From Brevundimonas bullata (GTDB taxonomy: Bacteria; Pseudomonadota; Alphaproteobacteria; Caulobacterales; Caulobacteraceae): a DNA stretch of 64,000 nt. Below are positions 56,583 to 64,000 of the stretch, piece by piece. Location of the stretch: the NCBI RefSeq assembly GCF_014207965.1, contig NZ_JACHLM010000001.1, positions 434,001 through 498,000 on the forward strand, written 5' to 3'. The stretch's first letter is position 1. Each line of letters starts with the position of its first letter. Position numbers and translations under genes: made by a program. A model generated the notes under the pieces. That model ran no database searches, was not told the origin of the DNA, and saw only the letters and a program-made list of their open reading frames with translations.

Positions 56583-57647
56583 TCATCCCGCGGGGGGCGG
56601 CGCCTGGGCGGCGGGCGGCGGGGCGACCGGCGCCGGCGCAGCCGCGAGGGCGGCGGCGGCCTGGGCGGCGCGGGCGCGGGCCTGAACCTCGGCGGCGGCG
56701 GCGGCGCGGGCCTCGGACTGGCGGGCGTCGGCCTGGGCGCGGGCGTTCAGCTGACCCAGCGGCGATGCGGGCGCCGGCAAGGCCCCGCTGTGCTCGCCGT
56801 TCAGATAGACGTCGAAGGCCGCAGGGTCCGACACGTCCACCGTGGCCGAGACATTGGGCGGCGCGCGCCAGGCCTCGCCAGCCGCCAGCTGACGCGCAAA
56901 CAGGATGCGACCGTCGCCCTGACGCACGACCAAAGTGGCCGGCTTCTTGGCCTGAAGAATGACCTGCGAGGAAATGGCCGCGGCTCCATAGACGGGGCCG
57001 CGCGGGTTGAAGGCGGCCTGCACCGGCGGCGCCGGCGCCACCACGGCGTTGGGATCATCGGGGTCGACGCCCGTCAGCTGAGCCTCCAGACCCGGCGTAA
57101 TGTAGAGGGCGGGGGTGGTTTGATCCGGCGGGGCGGCGCGCGGCGCGCCCAGATACAGGGCCTTATCGACCTCGGCGTCGGCCGCCTTGGCCCAGTCCTT
57201 GGGCACGGCGACCAGATCAGACGGGTGCGGCGGCTCGATGCGGACGACGCGCTGGAAGACGTTCCAGCCCACCACGGCCAGGATCAGCACGCCCAGGGCG
57301 GCCAGGACCTTGGGCGAGGTGCCGCGCATCTGCTGCAGGGCGGCGCCGGTCGGGGCCTGAAGCGGCACGGCGGCGTCCGGGAACTCGCGCTTGAAGCGCT
57401 CGACGGCGGTCAGTTCGTCCAGACCCAGCGCCCCGGCATAGGCGCGGACATAGCCCATGGAGAAGATGCGCGACGGCAGGACCGAGAACTCGTTCTGCTC
57501 CAGCGCCGTCAGATAGCGCGGATGCACCCGCGTCATGGTCGACAGCTGGGCCATGGAGCGGCCCGAGGCGAGACGGGCCGCGCGCAGGGCCTCGCCCAGC
57601 GTCTCGGCGTCCTCGAGGGACGGCGCGTCTTGCCGATCCTGATCCAT
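56583..57647 (-). CDS. RodZ-like helix-turn-helix membrane protein
   Basis: A 354-residue protein. The cytoplasmic Xre-type helix-turn-helix domain ([20 protein letters not shown], then [20 protein letters not shown]) covers about residues 15-85. One membrane helix ([18 protein letters not shown]) lies near 114-131. A periplasmic DUF4115-type domain ([20 protein letters not shown], then [18 protein letters not shown]) is followed by a long Ala-rich tail. This is the RodZ layout, linking MreB to the cell wall machinery, and ispG follows as it does elsewhere. The ATG at 57647 is preferred over a GTG at 57677. Confidence 0.88.
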   Translation of the reverse strand: MDQDRQDAPSLEDAETLGEALRAARLASGRSMAQLSTMTRVHPRYLTALEQNEFSVLPSRIFSMGYVRAYAGALGLDELTAVERFKREFPDAAVPLQAPTGAALQQMRGTSPKVLAALGVLILAVVGWNVFQRVVRIEPPHPSDLVAVPKDWAKAADAEVDKALYLGAPRAAPPDQTTPALYITPGLEAQLTGVDPDDPNAVVAPAPPVQAAFNPRGPVYGAAAISSQVILQAKKPATLVVRQGDGRILFARQLAAGEAWRAPPNVSATVDVSDPAAFDVYLNGEHSGALPAPASPLGQLNARAQADARQSEARAAAAAEVQARARAAQAAAALAAAPAPVAPPPAAQAPPPAG

Positions 57648-57741
57648 GCGGGGTTCCGTTGGTGCGGGCGCGAACACGCCCTCCCCCTCGCTTAGACGAG
57701 GGCTGTGCTGCGGGCAACGCGGGAAAGCGGCCCCGCTTGGA

Positions 57742-60009
57742 TCAGACGATGACGTTCAGCTTGCGCGCCAGGGACTCGATCTCGCCGCGCACTGATCCGG
57801 CCGAGGAGCCGAGCAGGACATTCATGCCGCGACGGGCGGCGGGCAGGTCCGCCGACAGGATCATCCGCTTGACCGGCCCCACCCCGCCGGCGGGCGCCGA
57901 CAGGCGGGTGTAGCCCAGGGTGATCAGGGCGAAGGCTTCCAGCGGACGCCCGGCCAGTTCGCCGCAGACCGAGACCGGGGTGGCGCTGTCGGCGCACTTC
58001 TGCTGGATCTCGGCCAGAGCGCGCAGGGCCGGGGGCGACAGGGGATCATAGCGATCCGAGACCAGGGGATTGGTCCGGTCGGCGGCGAACATGTACTGCA
58101 ACAGGTCGTTGGTGCCGATCGACACGAAGTCGGTCAGCGGCAGCAGGGCGTCCAGGTGCCACAGCAGGCTGGGGCATTCGACCATGGCCCCGACGCGCAG
58201 CAGGGACGGCAGGGGCCGCCCGCGACGCCGCGCCCAGTCGCACTCGACATCGACCAGTTCGCGCGCGGCGCGGAACTCGTCCACCGTGGCGATCATGGGG
58301 AACATGACGCGCAGCTCGCGCCCGGCGGCGGCGGTCAACAGGGCGCGGATCTGCATCCGAAGCAGGGCTGGACGGTCCAGGCCCAGACGGATGGCGCGGC
58401 GCCCCAGGGCCGGGTTCTCTTCCCGCTCATTGTCCAGATAGGGCAGGACCTTGTCGCCGCCGATGTCCAGGGTGCGGAAGGTGACCGGCCGGTCGCCCGC
58501 CGCGTCCAGCACCAGCTTGTAGAGCGCGGTCTGCGCGTCCAGACGCGGCAACTCGTCCGAGACCATGAACTGGAACTCGGTGCGGAACAGGCCGATGCCC
58601 TCAGCCCCCGTTGTGTCCAGATTTTCCAGATCCACGGCCAGACCGGCGTTGGTCAGGACGGTGATGCGCGTGCCGTCCTTGGTGACGGCGGGGGTGTCGC
58701 GCAGCAGGTCGAACTCGGCCCGGCGCTGCGCCCGCACGACCATGCGCGACTGCACCGCCGCCAGCATGTCGGGGCGGGGGCGCAGATAGGCCTCGCCCGT
58801 TTCGCCATCGACGATGACCTGATCGCCTTCGGACAGGCGGTCACGCAGGCCTTGCAGACGCCCGACGCAGGGAATTTGCAGGGCGCGGGCGACGATGGCG
58901 GCGTGGCTGGCGGCAGAGCCTTCCTCCAGCAACAGGCCGCGCAGCTTGTGGCGCGGATATTCCAGCAGGTCGGCGGGGCCGAGGTTTCTGGCCACCAGAA
59001 TGGCGTCGTCGGGCAGGTCGCGATGGCCGGGATTGTCGCCCGCCAGCACCCGCAGCAGACGGTTGGCCAGGTCCTCGAAGTCGTGCAGGCGCTCGCGGAT
59101 ATAGGGGTCGCGGGCACTGGCGAAACGGGCGCGGTGTTCGTTGCGGACGCGGTCGACGGCGGCCTCGGCGGTCAGGCCCGAGCGCACCGCCTCCTCCAGC
59201 GACCGGTTCCAGCCCCGGTCGTCGGCGAACATGCGATAGGTTTCCAGCACCTCGAACGAGGTCCCGCCCAGCTTGGTCTTGCCGCCTTCCAGCATGACGT
59301 CGATGCCGGCCTTGAGCGCCGACAGGGCCTGGGCCAGACGTTTTTCCTCCGCGACCGGATCGTCGGACAGCAGCTGCTCAGGCGCCAGGGGCGCCTCGTG
59401 CTGGACAACCACGCCGTAGGCCAGGCCTTCGGCGAACTTCTGACCCTTCAGCCGTTCGGGGCGATGGGGGGCCACCTCGACGTCGCGCAGTTCGTCCTGG
59501 GCCAGCAGCTCGCCGGAGGCGACCGTCTCGGCCAGGACCATGGCGATGGTCTGGATGTCCTCGACCTCTTCCTCGTCATAGCGACGGGCGGCGCGGTTCT
59601 GGACGACCAGAACCCCGATGGCCCGGCCGCCGCGCAGCAGGGGCGCGCCCAGGAAGGCGTGGAAGGGGTCTTCGCCGGTTTCCGGGCGATAGGAGAAGCT
59701 GGGGTGGGACGGGGCGTCCGACAGGCTGATCGGCTGGGCCAGCCGGGCCACCTCGCCGACCAGGCCTTCGCCGGGCCTCAGGCGGGTGTTGTGAACGGCC
59801 TCGGGGTTCAGACCCTGGGTGGCGAACAGCTCCAGCTCGCCCGAGGCGCGGCGCAGATAGATGGAGCAGACTTCGGCCACCATGGACTGGGCGATGGTGC
59901 GCACCACCATGTCCAGCCGTTCCTGCGCCGGGCCGCCGCCGGCCATGGCTTCGCGGATCTGGCGCAGGAGGTTGCGAGGCCCCCTCGTCGTCAATCCGCC
60001 CTTCACCAT
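57742..60009 (-). CDS. ptsP: Phosphoenolpyruvate-protein phosphotransferase, nitrogen PTS type
   Basis: A 755-residue EI-Ntr. An N-terminal GAF domain (residues about 20-165, MVAEVCSIYLRRASGELELF) is followed by the enzyme I N-domain, the phosphohistidine segment EGSAASHAAIVARALQIP, and the PEP-binding barrel with GIGLFRTEFQFM, RTLDIGGDKVLPYL and FVSIGTNDLLQYMFAADRTN. It phosphorylates NPr and EIIA-Ntr, a regulatory cascade that in Caulobacter responds to glutamine and affects SpoT. lysC lies just upstream on the same strand, with 59 bases between. Confidence 0.95.
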   Translation of the reverse strand: MVKGGLTTRGPRNLLRQIREAMAGGGPAQERLDMVVRTIAQSMVAEVCSIYLRRASGELELFATQGLNPEAVHNTRLRPGEGLVGEVARLAQPISLSDAPSHPSFSYRPETGEDPFHAFLGAPLLRGGRAIGVLVVQNRAARRYDEEEVEDIQTIAMVLAETVASGELLAQDELRDVEVAPHRPERLKGQKFAEGLAYGVVVQHEAPLAPEQLLSDDPVAEEKRLAQALSALKAGIDVMLEGGKTKLGGTSFEVLETYRMFADDRGWNRSLEEAVRSGLTAEAAVDRVRNEHRARFASARDPYIRERLHDFEDLANRLLRVLAGDNPGHRDLPDDAILVARNLGPADLLEYPRHKLRGLLLEEGSAASHAAIVARALQIPCVGRLQGLRDRLSEGDQVIVDGETGEAYLRPRPDMLAAVQSRMVVRAQRRAEFDLLRDTPAVTKDGTRITVLTNAGLAVDLENLDTTGAEGIGLFRTEFQFMVSDELPRLDAQTALYKLVLDAAGDRPVTFRTLDIGGDKVLPYLDNEREENPALGRRAIRLGLDRPALLRMQIRALLTAAAGRELRVMFPMIATVDEFRAARELVDVECDWARRRGRPLPSLLRVGAMVECPSLLWHLDALLPLTDFVSIGTNDLLQYMFAADRTNPLVSDRYDPLSPPALRALAEIQQKCADSATPVSVCGELAGRPLEAFALITLGYTRLSAPAGGVGPVKRMILSADLPAARRGMNVLLGSSAGSVRGEIESLARKLNVIV

Positions 60010-60068
60010 GTCGCCTCCCGCCTTGCCGCCCCGCTGGCCTCACCAGATAGGGCGGCGTCCTTGTTTTC

Positions 60069-61343
60069 CTATAACGCGTCCAGCCCGTAGGCCGAATGCA
60101 GCGCCCGAACGGCCAGTTCGGAATAGGCGTCCTCGATCAACACGCTGATCTTGATCTCGGATGTCGAGATGGCCTGGAACTTCACGCCCTTGTCGGCCAG
60201 AGCCCGGAACATGGTCTGGGCCACGCCGGCATGGCTGCGCATGCCCACGCCGATGACCGAGATCTTGGCCACGTCGGCGTCGATGCGCAGTTCTTCAAAG
60301 CCGATCTCGGCCTTGGCGGCCGACATCATCTCGGCGGCGCGCTGGGCGTCGCGGCGTCCCGTGGTGAAGGTCAGGTTGACCGCGCCCTCGGTGCGGGCCT
60401 GGCTCTGCACGATCATGTCCACATTGACGTTGGCCTCGGCCAGACGCGTGAAGACGTCGGCGGGGGCGTCGGTGCGGTCCGCCAGACCCAGCAGCGTGAT
60501 CCGGGCTTCGTCCCGGCTCATGGTCACACCGGAAACGATGCGCTTTTCCACGATCTCATCCTCATCGCAAATCAGGGTGCCGGAGGCTTCCGGCAGGTTT
60601 CCATTCTCATCCGGCTCGATAAAGCTGGACAGGACCCGCACGGGGACCTGCTTGGCCATGGCCAGTTCGACCGAGCGCGTCTGCAGCACCTTGGCCCCCA
60701 GAGAAGCCATTTCCAGCATCTCCTCGTAGGAGACCTTGCTCAGGCGCCGCGCGCGGCTCTCGATGCGGGGGTCGGTCGTATAGACGCCGTCCACATCGGT
60801 GTAGATGTCGCACGGCGCGCCCAGGGCTGCGGCCACCGCCACCGCCGAGGTGTCGGAACCGCCGCGCCCCAGGGTCGTGATGCGGCCGTCGCGGGTCACG
60901 CCCTGGAAGCCGGGGACAATGGCGATCTGGCCCGTGTCGATGGCGGCGCCGAGGACATCGCCCGGCACGTCCTCGATGCGGGCGCGGCCGTGGGCGTCGT
61001 CGGTGATGATCGGGATCTGCCAACCCATCCAGCTGCGCGCATTCAGGCCCATGTTGCGCAACGTCAGCGCCAGAAGGCCCGACGTCACCTGCTCGCCCGA
61101 GGCGACCACCACATCGTATTCGTCATCCGACAGGGGCAGGCCCGCAGCCGCCGGCCCGGCGCCGTCGGTCCAGGCCACCAGCTCATTGGTCTTGCCGGCC
61201 ATGGCGGACACCACCACGGCGATCTGTTTGCCCTTTGCGGCCTCGGCGGCGATAATTCGCGCCGCACGACGAATACGCTCGAGGTCTCCCATGGAGGTCC
61301 CCCCGAACTTCATCACCAGTCGTGTCGTTTCGGGCCGCGTCAT
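60069..61343 (-). CDS. lysC: Aspartate kinase
   Basis: A 424-residue aspartokinase, the first step toward lysine, threonine and methionine. The kinase signature [16 protein letters not shown] is at the start. [18 protein letters not shown] and [12 protein letters not shown] follow, and two C-terminal ACT domains (from about residue 270, [20 protein letters not shown] and [19 protein letters not shown]) give allosteric control. The ATG at 61343 fits the family. It is divergent from ubiG with 44 bases between starts, so the promoters are compact or overlapping. Confidence 0.96.
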   Translation of the reverse strand: MTRPETTRLVMKFGGTSMGDLERIRRAARIIAAEAAKGKQIAVVVSAMAGKTNELVAWTDGAGPAAAGLPLSDDEYDVVVASGEQVTSGLLALTLRNMGLNARSWMGWQIPIITDDAHGRARIEDVPGDVLGAAIDTGQIAIVPGFQGVTRDGRITTLGRGGSDTSAVAVAAALGAPCDIYTDVDGVYTTDPRIESRARRLSKVSYEEMLEMASLGAKVLQTRSVELAMAKQVPVRVLSSFIEPDENGNLPEASGTLICDEDEIVEKRIVSGVTMSRDEARITLLGLADRTDAPADVFTRLAEANVNVDMIVQSQARTEGAVNLTFTTGRRDAQRAAEMMSAAKAEIGFEELRIDADVAKISVIGVGMRSHAGVAQTMFRALADKGVKFQAISTSEIKISVLIEDAYSELAVRALHSAYGLDAL

Positions 61344-61387
61344 CGTGCCGTTTCGTCCCCTGCTTGCATGGGCGGCCAAGGCGGTTC

Positions 61388-62218
61388 ATGCCTGCGACCA
61401 TGTCCGCTTCTAACGACAGCCTTGAGCCGCGCAAACCCCAAAGCGAAGAGGGTTTTTCACCCTTTGCAACCGATCGTGCCGAGGGGCCCAGCATCGATCC
61501 TGCCGATGTGGCCCGTTTCTCGGCCCAGGCGGCCGAGTGGTGGGACCCGAAAGGGCCGTTCGCGCCCCTGCACCGCTTCAATCCGGCGCGGCTGAAATTC
61601 GTCCGCGACCGCGCCGCCGAACATTTCGGTCGCGACGTTCGGACGCGCGCGCCCTTTGCCGGTCTCAGCTTGATCGACATCGGCTGCGGCGGCGGCCTGA
61701 TCGCCGAGCCGATGCGGCGCATGGGCTTTGAGGTCACGGCCCTGGACGCCTCGTCCGAGAATATAGGCACGGCCCGCGCCCACGCCGAACAGGTGGGCCT
61801 CGACATCACCTATCGCGCCGCCACGGTCGAACAGATGGTCGAAGCGGGCGCGGGGCCCTTCGACGTGGTTCTGACCATGGAGGTGATCGAGCACGTGGCC
61901 GATCCGGAAGCCTTCGTCCGCGCCTGCTCGAAACTGATCAAGCCCGGCGGCTTGATGATCGTCGCCACCCTGAACCGCACGCTGAAGGGCCTGCTGCTGG
62001 GCAAGGTCGCCGCCGAATATGTGCTGCGCTGGGTCCCCGCCGGCACCCACGACTGGCGCCAGTTCCTCAAGCCCGAGGAGCTGCGCGCCATGCTGGACGG
62101 CGAGCCCCTGACCGTCACCGGCCCCTATGGGCTGGCCTATGACCCGCTCAACGACCGCTGGAGCGAGGGCGACGACGTGGGCATCAACTACATGATGATG
62201 GCGACGCGGGACGCCTGA
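61388..62218 (+). CDS. ubiG: Ubiquinone biosynthesis O-methyltransferase
   Basis: A 276-residue SAM-dependent methyltransferase, catalysing both O-methylations of ubiquinone synthesis. The SAM loop is [19 protein letters not shown] (about residues 98-116). Upstream is the UbiG-typical [22 protein letters not shown], and [17 protein letters not shown] and [20 protein letters not shown] follow. The ATG at 61388 has AAGG upstream. An ATG at 61400 would also serve. The insertion sequence begins 22 bases after its stop codon. Confidence 0.95.
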   Translation: MPATMSASNDSLEPRKPQSEEGFSPFATDRAEGPSIDPADVARFSAQAAEWWDPKGPFAPLHRFNPARLKFVRDRAAEHFGRDVRTRAPFAGLSLIDIGCGGGLIAEPMRRMGFEVTALDASSENIGTARAHAEQVGLDITYRAATVEQMVEAGAGPFDVVLTMEVIEHVADPEAFVRACSKLIKPGGLMIVATLNRTLKGLLLGKVAAEYVLRWVPAGTHDWRQFLKPEELRAMLDGEPLTVTGPYGLAYDPLNDRWSEGDDVGINYMMMATRDA

Positions 62219-62235
62219 CGCCCCGCGCCTTGCCT

Positions 62236-63080
62236 CTAGGGTCCGGACTCATTTGGCCCAGTAACAGACGGTGGCGGCGATGAGCACGCCGGAGAGGTAG
62301 TTGGTCGCGAGCTTGTCGTAGCGGGTGGCGACGCGGCGATAGTCCTTGAGCCTGGCCCAGAGGCGCTCGACGGTGTTGCGCTGACGATAGGCGACGACGT
62401 CGTAGGGGATGGGGCGTTTTCGCGACGTCGTGGTCGGGATGACGGCTTCGGCGTTGCGCTCGGCCAGACGCTTCCTGAGGTGATCGGCGTCGTAGCCGCG
62501 ATCAGCCAGCAGCTTTCGAAACGGCCCGGCGGCCTCGATCAGGGCGTGGGCCATGGTGATGTCATTGGTGTTGCCGGCGCTTAGCAGCAGCACGCGGGGC
62601 CTGCCTCGGTCGTCCACCAGTCCGTGGATCTTGGTCGTCCGCCCGCCTCTGGAGCGGCCTATGCTCTGGAAGAAGGCCCCCCTTTAGCGCCCGCCGCCGA
62701 CCGGTGAGCCTTGACCGAGGTCGAGTCGATGGCGGCGCTGGAGTAGACGCCGCTGTGGCCGGTCAGGGCTTTAAAGATGTCGTGCCAGACGCCTTGGCGG
62801 CTCCACCGGTTGAAGCGATTGTAGACCGTTGTGTACGGCCCGTACTCGGCCGGGCAGTCGCGCCAGCGCCCGCCCGACTGGAGCATGTAGACGATGCCGG
62901 AGATCACCCGGTGATCATCGACCCGTCGCGCACCGCGACGTCCGCGAGGCAGGTGTGGCTCGATCCGCGCCCAAGCCTCGTCATCCAGCCAGTAGAGCTT
63001 CCGCATTCAAGGTCCCCTTCCAGAAACCTTGAATCAGAGCACGCCCCTGACGACCAGGACTTATTGAGTACGGAGCCTAG
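62236..63080. mobile_element. IS5-family (IS427-type) insertion sequence with CTAG target duplication
   Basis: The element spans about 62240-63076. Its ends are imperfect inverted repeats, GGTCCGGACTCA on the left and GCTCCGTACTCA (read inward) on the right, 10 of 12 matching. CTAG flanks both sides (62236-62239 and 63077-63080), the target duplication usual for this group. The length of about 837 bases and the two overlapping transposase frames fit IS427-type elements. The right CTAG includes the stop codon of the lipocalin gene. Confidence 0.88.
62249..63006 (-). CDS. IS5-family transposase, two frames joined by a -1 frameshift
   Basis: The first frame starts at 63006 (MRKLYWLDDEAWARIEPHLP) and carries the first catalytic Asp in AAIDSTSVKAHRS. 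The second frame holds ADRGYDADHLRKRL (second Asp) and RQRNTVERLWARLKDYRRVA (Glu), completing the DDE triad. The frames join at AAAGGGGGG in the coding strand, near 62680-62690. A -1 slip there reads on into FFQSIGRSRGGRTTKIHGLV and gives about 252 residues. The stop codon lies inside the left terminal repeat. The transposase appears intact if the slip occurs. Confidence 0.88.
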
Positions 63081-63631
63081 TGCTGCGTCTCGCGCAGCAG
63101 CGACAGGTCGTAACCCAGGGCCTGGACCCGGTTGCGCAAGGCCTGGCGGGTTTCCGCCGCAGGGCGAGCCTCGCGGCTGAGGAGCCAGAGATAGCGGCCC
63201 GAGGGCTCGCCGACGATGGACCAGCTGTAGTCGTCGGCGTGGTCCAGAACCCAGTAGTCGCCGACATAGAAGGGGCCGAAGAAGGAGACCTTCAGCTTGG
63301 CGTTGTCGCTGCCTTCGACGATCTTGGCGCGGGCCTCGGCCTGTTTCACGGGGCCGTCGACCGCGCCCTGACGGCAGCGGTTCAGCACGCCGATCAGGCC
63401 GTCGTCGCGCAGGCTGTAATCAGCCGTCACCGCCTCGCAGTCCTTCTGGAAGCCGGCCTCGTAGCGGGCCAGCTCGTACCAGCGGCCGAGATAGCGATCC
63501 AGGTCCACCGGCTTGGCGGGCTGCGGCACGGCGGCGTTGCCGACCGGCCCGCGTTGCAAGGTGGCGCAGGCGCCCAGGGCCAGGGCGGCGCCGGCCAGCA
63601 GGACGAGGGGAAGGGTGCGTTTGAAGCTCAT
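63077..63631 (-). CDS. blc: Outer membrane lipocalin (Blc-like lipoprotein)
   Basis: A 184-residue lipoprotein with lipobox Cys at residue 22 (AALALGAC) and a lipocalin fold. The signature LDRYLGRWYELARYEAGFQ is followed by CEAVTADYSLRDDGLIGVLN, KLKVSFFGPFYVGDYWVLD and YSWSIVGEPSGRYLWLLSR. Bacterial Blc proteins bind lysophospholipids at the outer membrane. The stop codon TAG is part of the CTAG target duplication of the adjacent insertion sequence, so the gene is complete and the element landed exactly at its end. Confidence 0.93.
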   Translation of the reverse strand: MSFKRTLPLVLLAGAALALGACATLQRGPVGNAAVPQPAKPVDLDRYLGRWYELARYEAGFQKDCEAVTADYSLRDDGLIGVLNRCRQGAVDGPVKQAEARAKIVEGSDNAKLKVSFFGPFYVGDYWVLDHADDYSWSIVGEPSGRYLWLLSREARPAAETRQALRNRVQALGYDLSLLRETQH

Positions 63632-63668
63632 GGGGTCCGAAAGACTCGAGGCCCGCTTAAGGTTCCGC

Positions 63669-64000
63669 TTAGAGCGTCCGGATCATGTAGCGGGCGTCGT
63701 CGCCGTAGCTGGCCAGCTTTTCGGCCATGCCGGGCGGGGTCTGGACGACGAAGCCGTTGCGCTCCCAGAAGCCCGTCGCCTCGTTGACGGCGACCAGGGC
63801 GATCTCCTGCCAGCCCGCCGCCTTCGACTGCTCCGCCAGACGCTCGACGATGGGCCGCGTGTAGCCGCCGCCGCGCGTGTCGGGATGGACCGCCAGATCA
63901 TGCAGATAGATGACCTCGGCGTCGCTCGGAACCGCGCCGATCAGGCTGTCCAGCGGCGGGGCCGAATTCCGACGCCAGGGATAGGCCATCAGATAGCCCA
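63669..64000 (-). CDS. GNAT family N-acetyltransferase (cut by window edge)
   Basis: This is the C-terminal part of a GNAT acetyltransferase; the start lies beyond base 64000. The acetyl-CoA binding segment is IYLHDLAVHPDTRGGGYTRP, with a Gly-rich loop slightly different from the usual RGxGxG. EIALVAVNEATGFWERNGF follows, the typical late beta strand and helix. The frame remains open to the window end (GYLMAYPWRR). The substrate is unknown. Confidence 0.85.
   Translation of the reverse strand, partial: GYLMAYPWRRNSAPPLDSLIGAVPSDAEVIYLHDLAVHPDTRGGGYTRPIVERLAEQSKAAGWQEIALVAVNEATGFWERNGFVVQTPPGMAEKLASYGDDARYMIRTL

Noticed and set aside
58156..60090. Long open frame antisense to ptsP
   Set aside because: Shadow composition (Gln/Gly/Val-rich) and no motifs; ptsP is unambiguous.
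62249..62617. Second transposase frame as a separate gene
   Set aside because: The frame continues upstream without a credible start to the G-run where a -1 shift joins it to the first frame; the DDE triad is split between the two.

Overview
The window reads as chromosomal DNA of a GC-rich alphaproteobacterium of the order Caulobacterales, most likely Brevundimonas or a close relative. The order is inferred from a gcrA cell-cycle regulator with GANTC (CcrM-type) sites in its promoter region, a double-length dCTP deaminase, a DUF4167 gene near prmC and prfA, and an argH-lipoprotein-lysA cluster. The genus is a guess from overall character. No rRNA, tRNA or CRISPR array was recognised. Genes are dense on both strands, and no gap over about 300 bases lacks a gene.

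Layout. 1-3.5 kb: end of argF, argD, an M28 metallopeptidase and an ABC-2 permease. 3.5-6 kb: gcrA, apaG and dcd. 6.2-9.8 kb: a thioredoxin-like protein divergent from argH-lipoprotein-lysA. 9.9-14.4 kb: a purine-type phosphoribosyltransferase and a zinc-ribbon membrane protein, divergent from ftsE-ftsX-ydcF-like-plsC. 14.4-17.3 kb: DUF2125 protein, chorismate-mutase-like protein and hisC. 17.4-26.3 kb: VOC protein, ybaK, a DinG/XPD-like helicase, an epoxide-hydrolase-like enzyme, an AraC regulator, a tiny protein with a PEP-CTERM-like tail, pirin and a secreted beta-propeller protein. 26.4-32.8 kb: bkdR and the branched-chain 2-oxoacid dehydrogenase operon bkdA1-bkdA2-bkdB-lpd. The operon is interrupted between bkdB and lpd by a dead GIY-YIG endonuclease gene lying between two perfect 32-base inverted repeats. 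32.9-34.7 kb: a YCII-like protein, then a strikingly AT-rich gene for a RelA/SpoT-type nucleotidyltransferase, the clearest horizontally acquired gene here. 34.8-44.8 kb: clpB, LysE exporter, TonB receptor, BCCT transporter, serine hydrolase and a small membrane protein. 44.9-49.4 kb: ATP-grasp enzyme, DUF4893 lipoprotein, hybrid histidine kinase and DUF4167 protein. 49.7-62.2 kb: prmC, YihY/BrkB protein, prfA, response regulator, TSUP transporter, GST, ispG, RodZ-like protein, ptsP, lysC and ubiG. 62.2-64 kb: an IS5-family (IS427-type) insertion, a lipocalin and a truncated acetyltransferase.

Most genes are core housekeeping: arginine, lysine, aromatic/histidine and isoprenoid synthesis, division, translation termination, Leu/Ile/Val breakdown and nitrogen-type PTS. 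The unusual content lies in small elements. (i) Five paired inverted repeats share one architecture: CATCC box, hairpin, GGGACC box. One pair encloses the GIY-YIG pseudogene. (ii) A separate CCTTCTCCC-type repeat family occurs after dcd and lysA, with a looser relative between argF and argD. (iii) A third repeat directly follows both gcrA and lpd. (iv) The RelA/SpoT gene stands alone. (v) A nested palindrome is a likely BkdR operator. (vi) Several intrinsic terminators are well formed.

The best candidates for undescribed biology are the REP-pair/GIY-YIG association and the solitary alarmone-synthetase-like gene with an unrecognised C-terminal half. Both are inferences from sequence reading alone.
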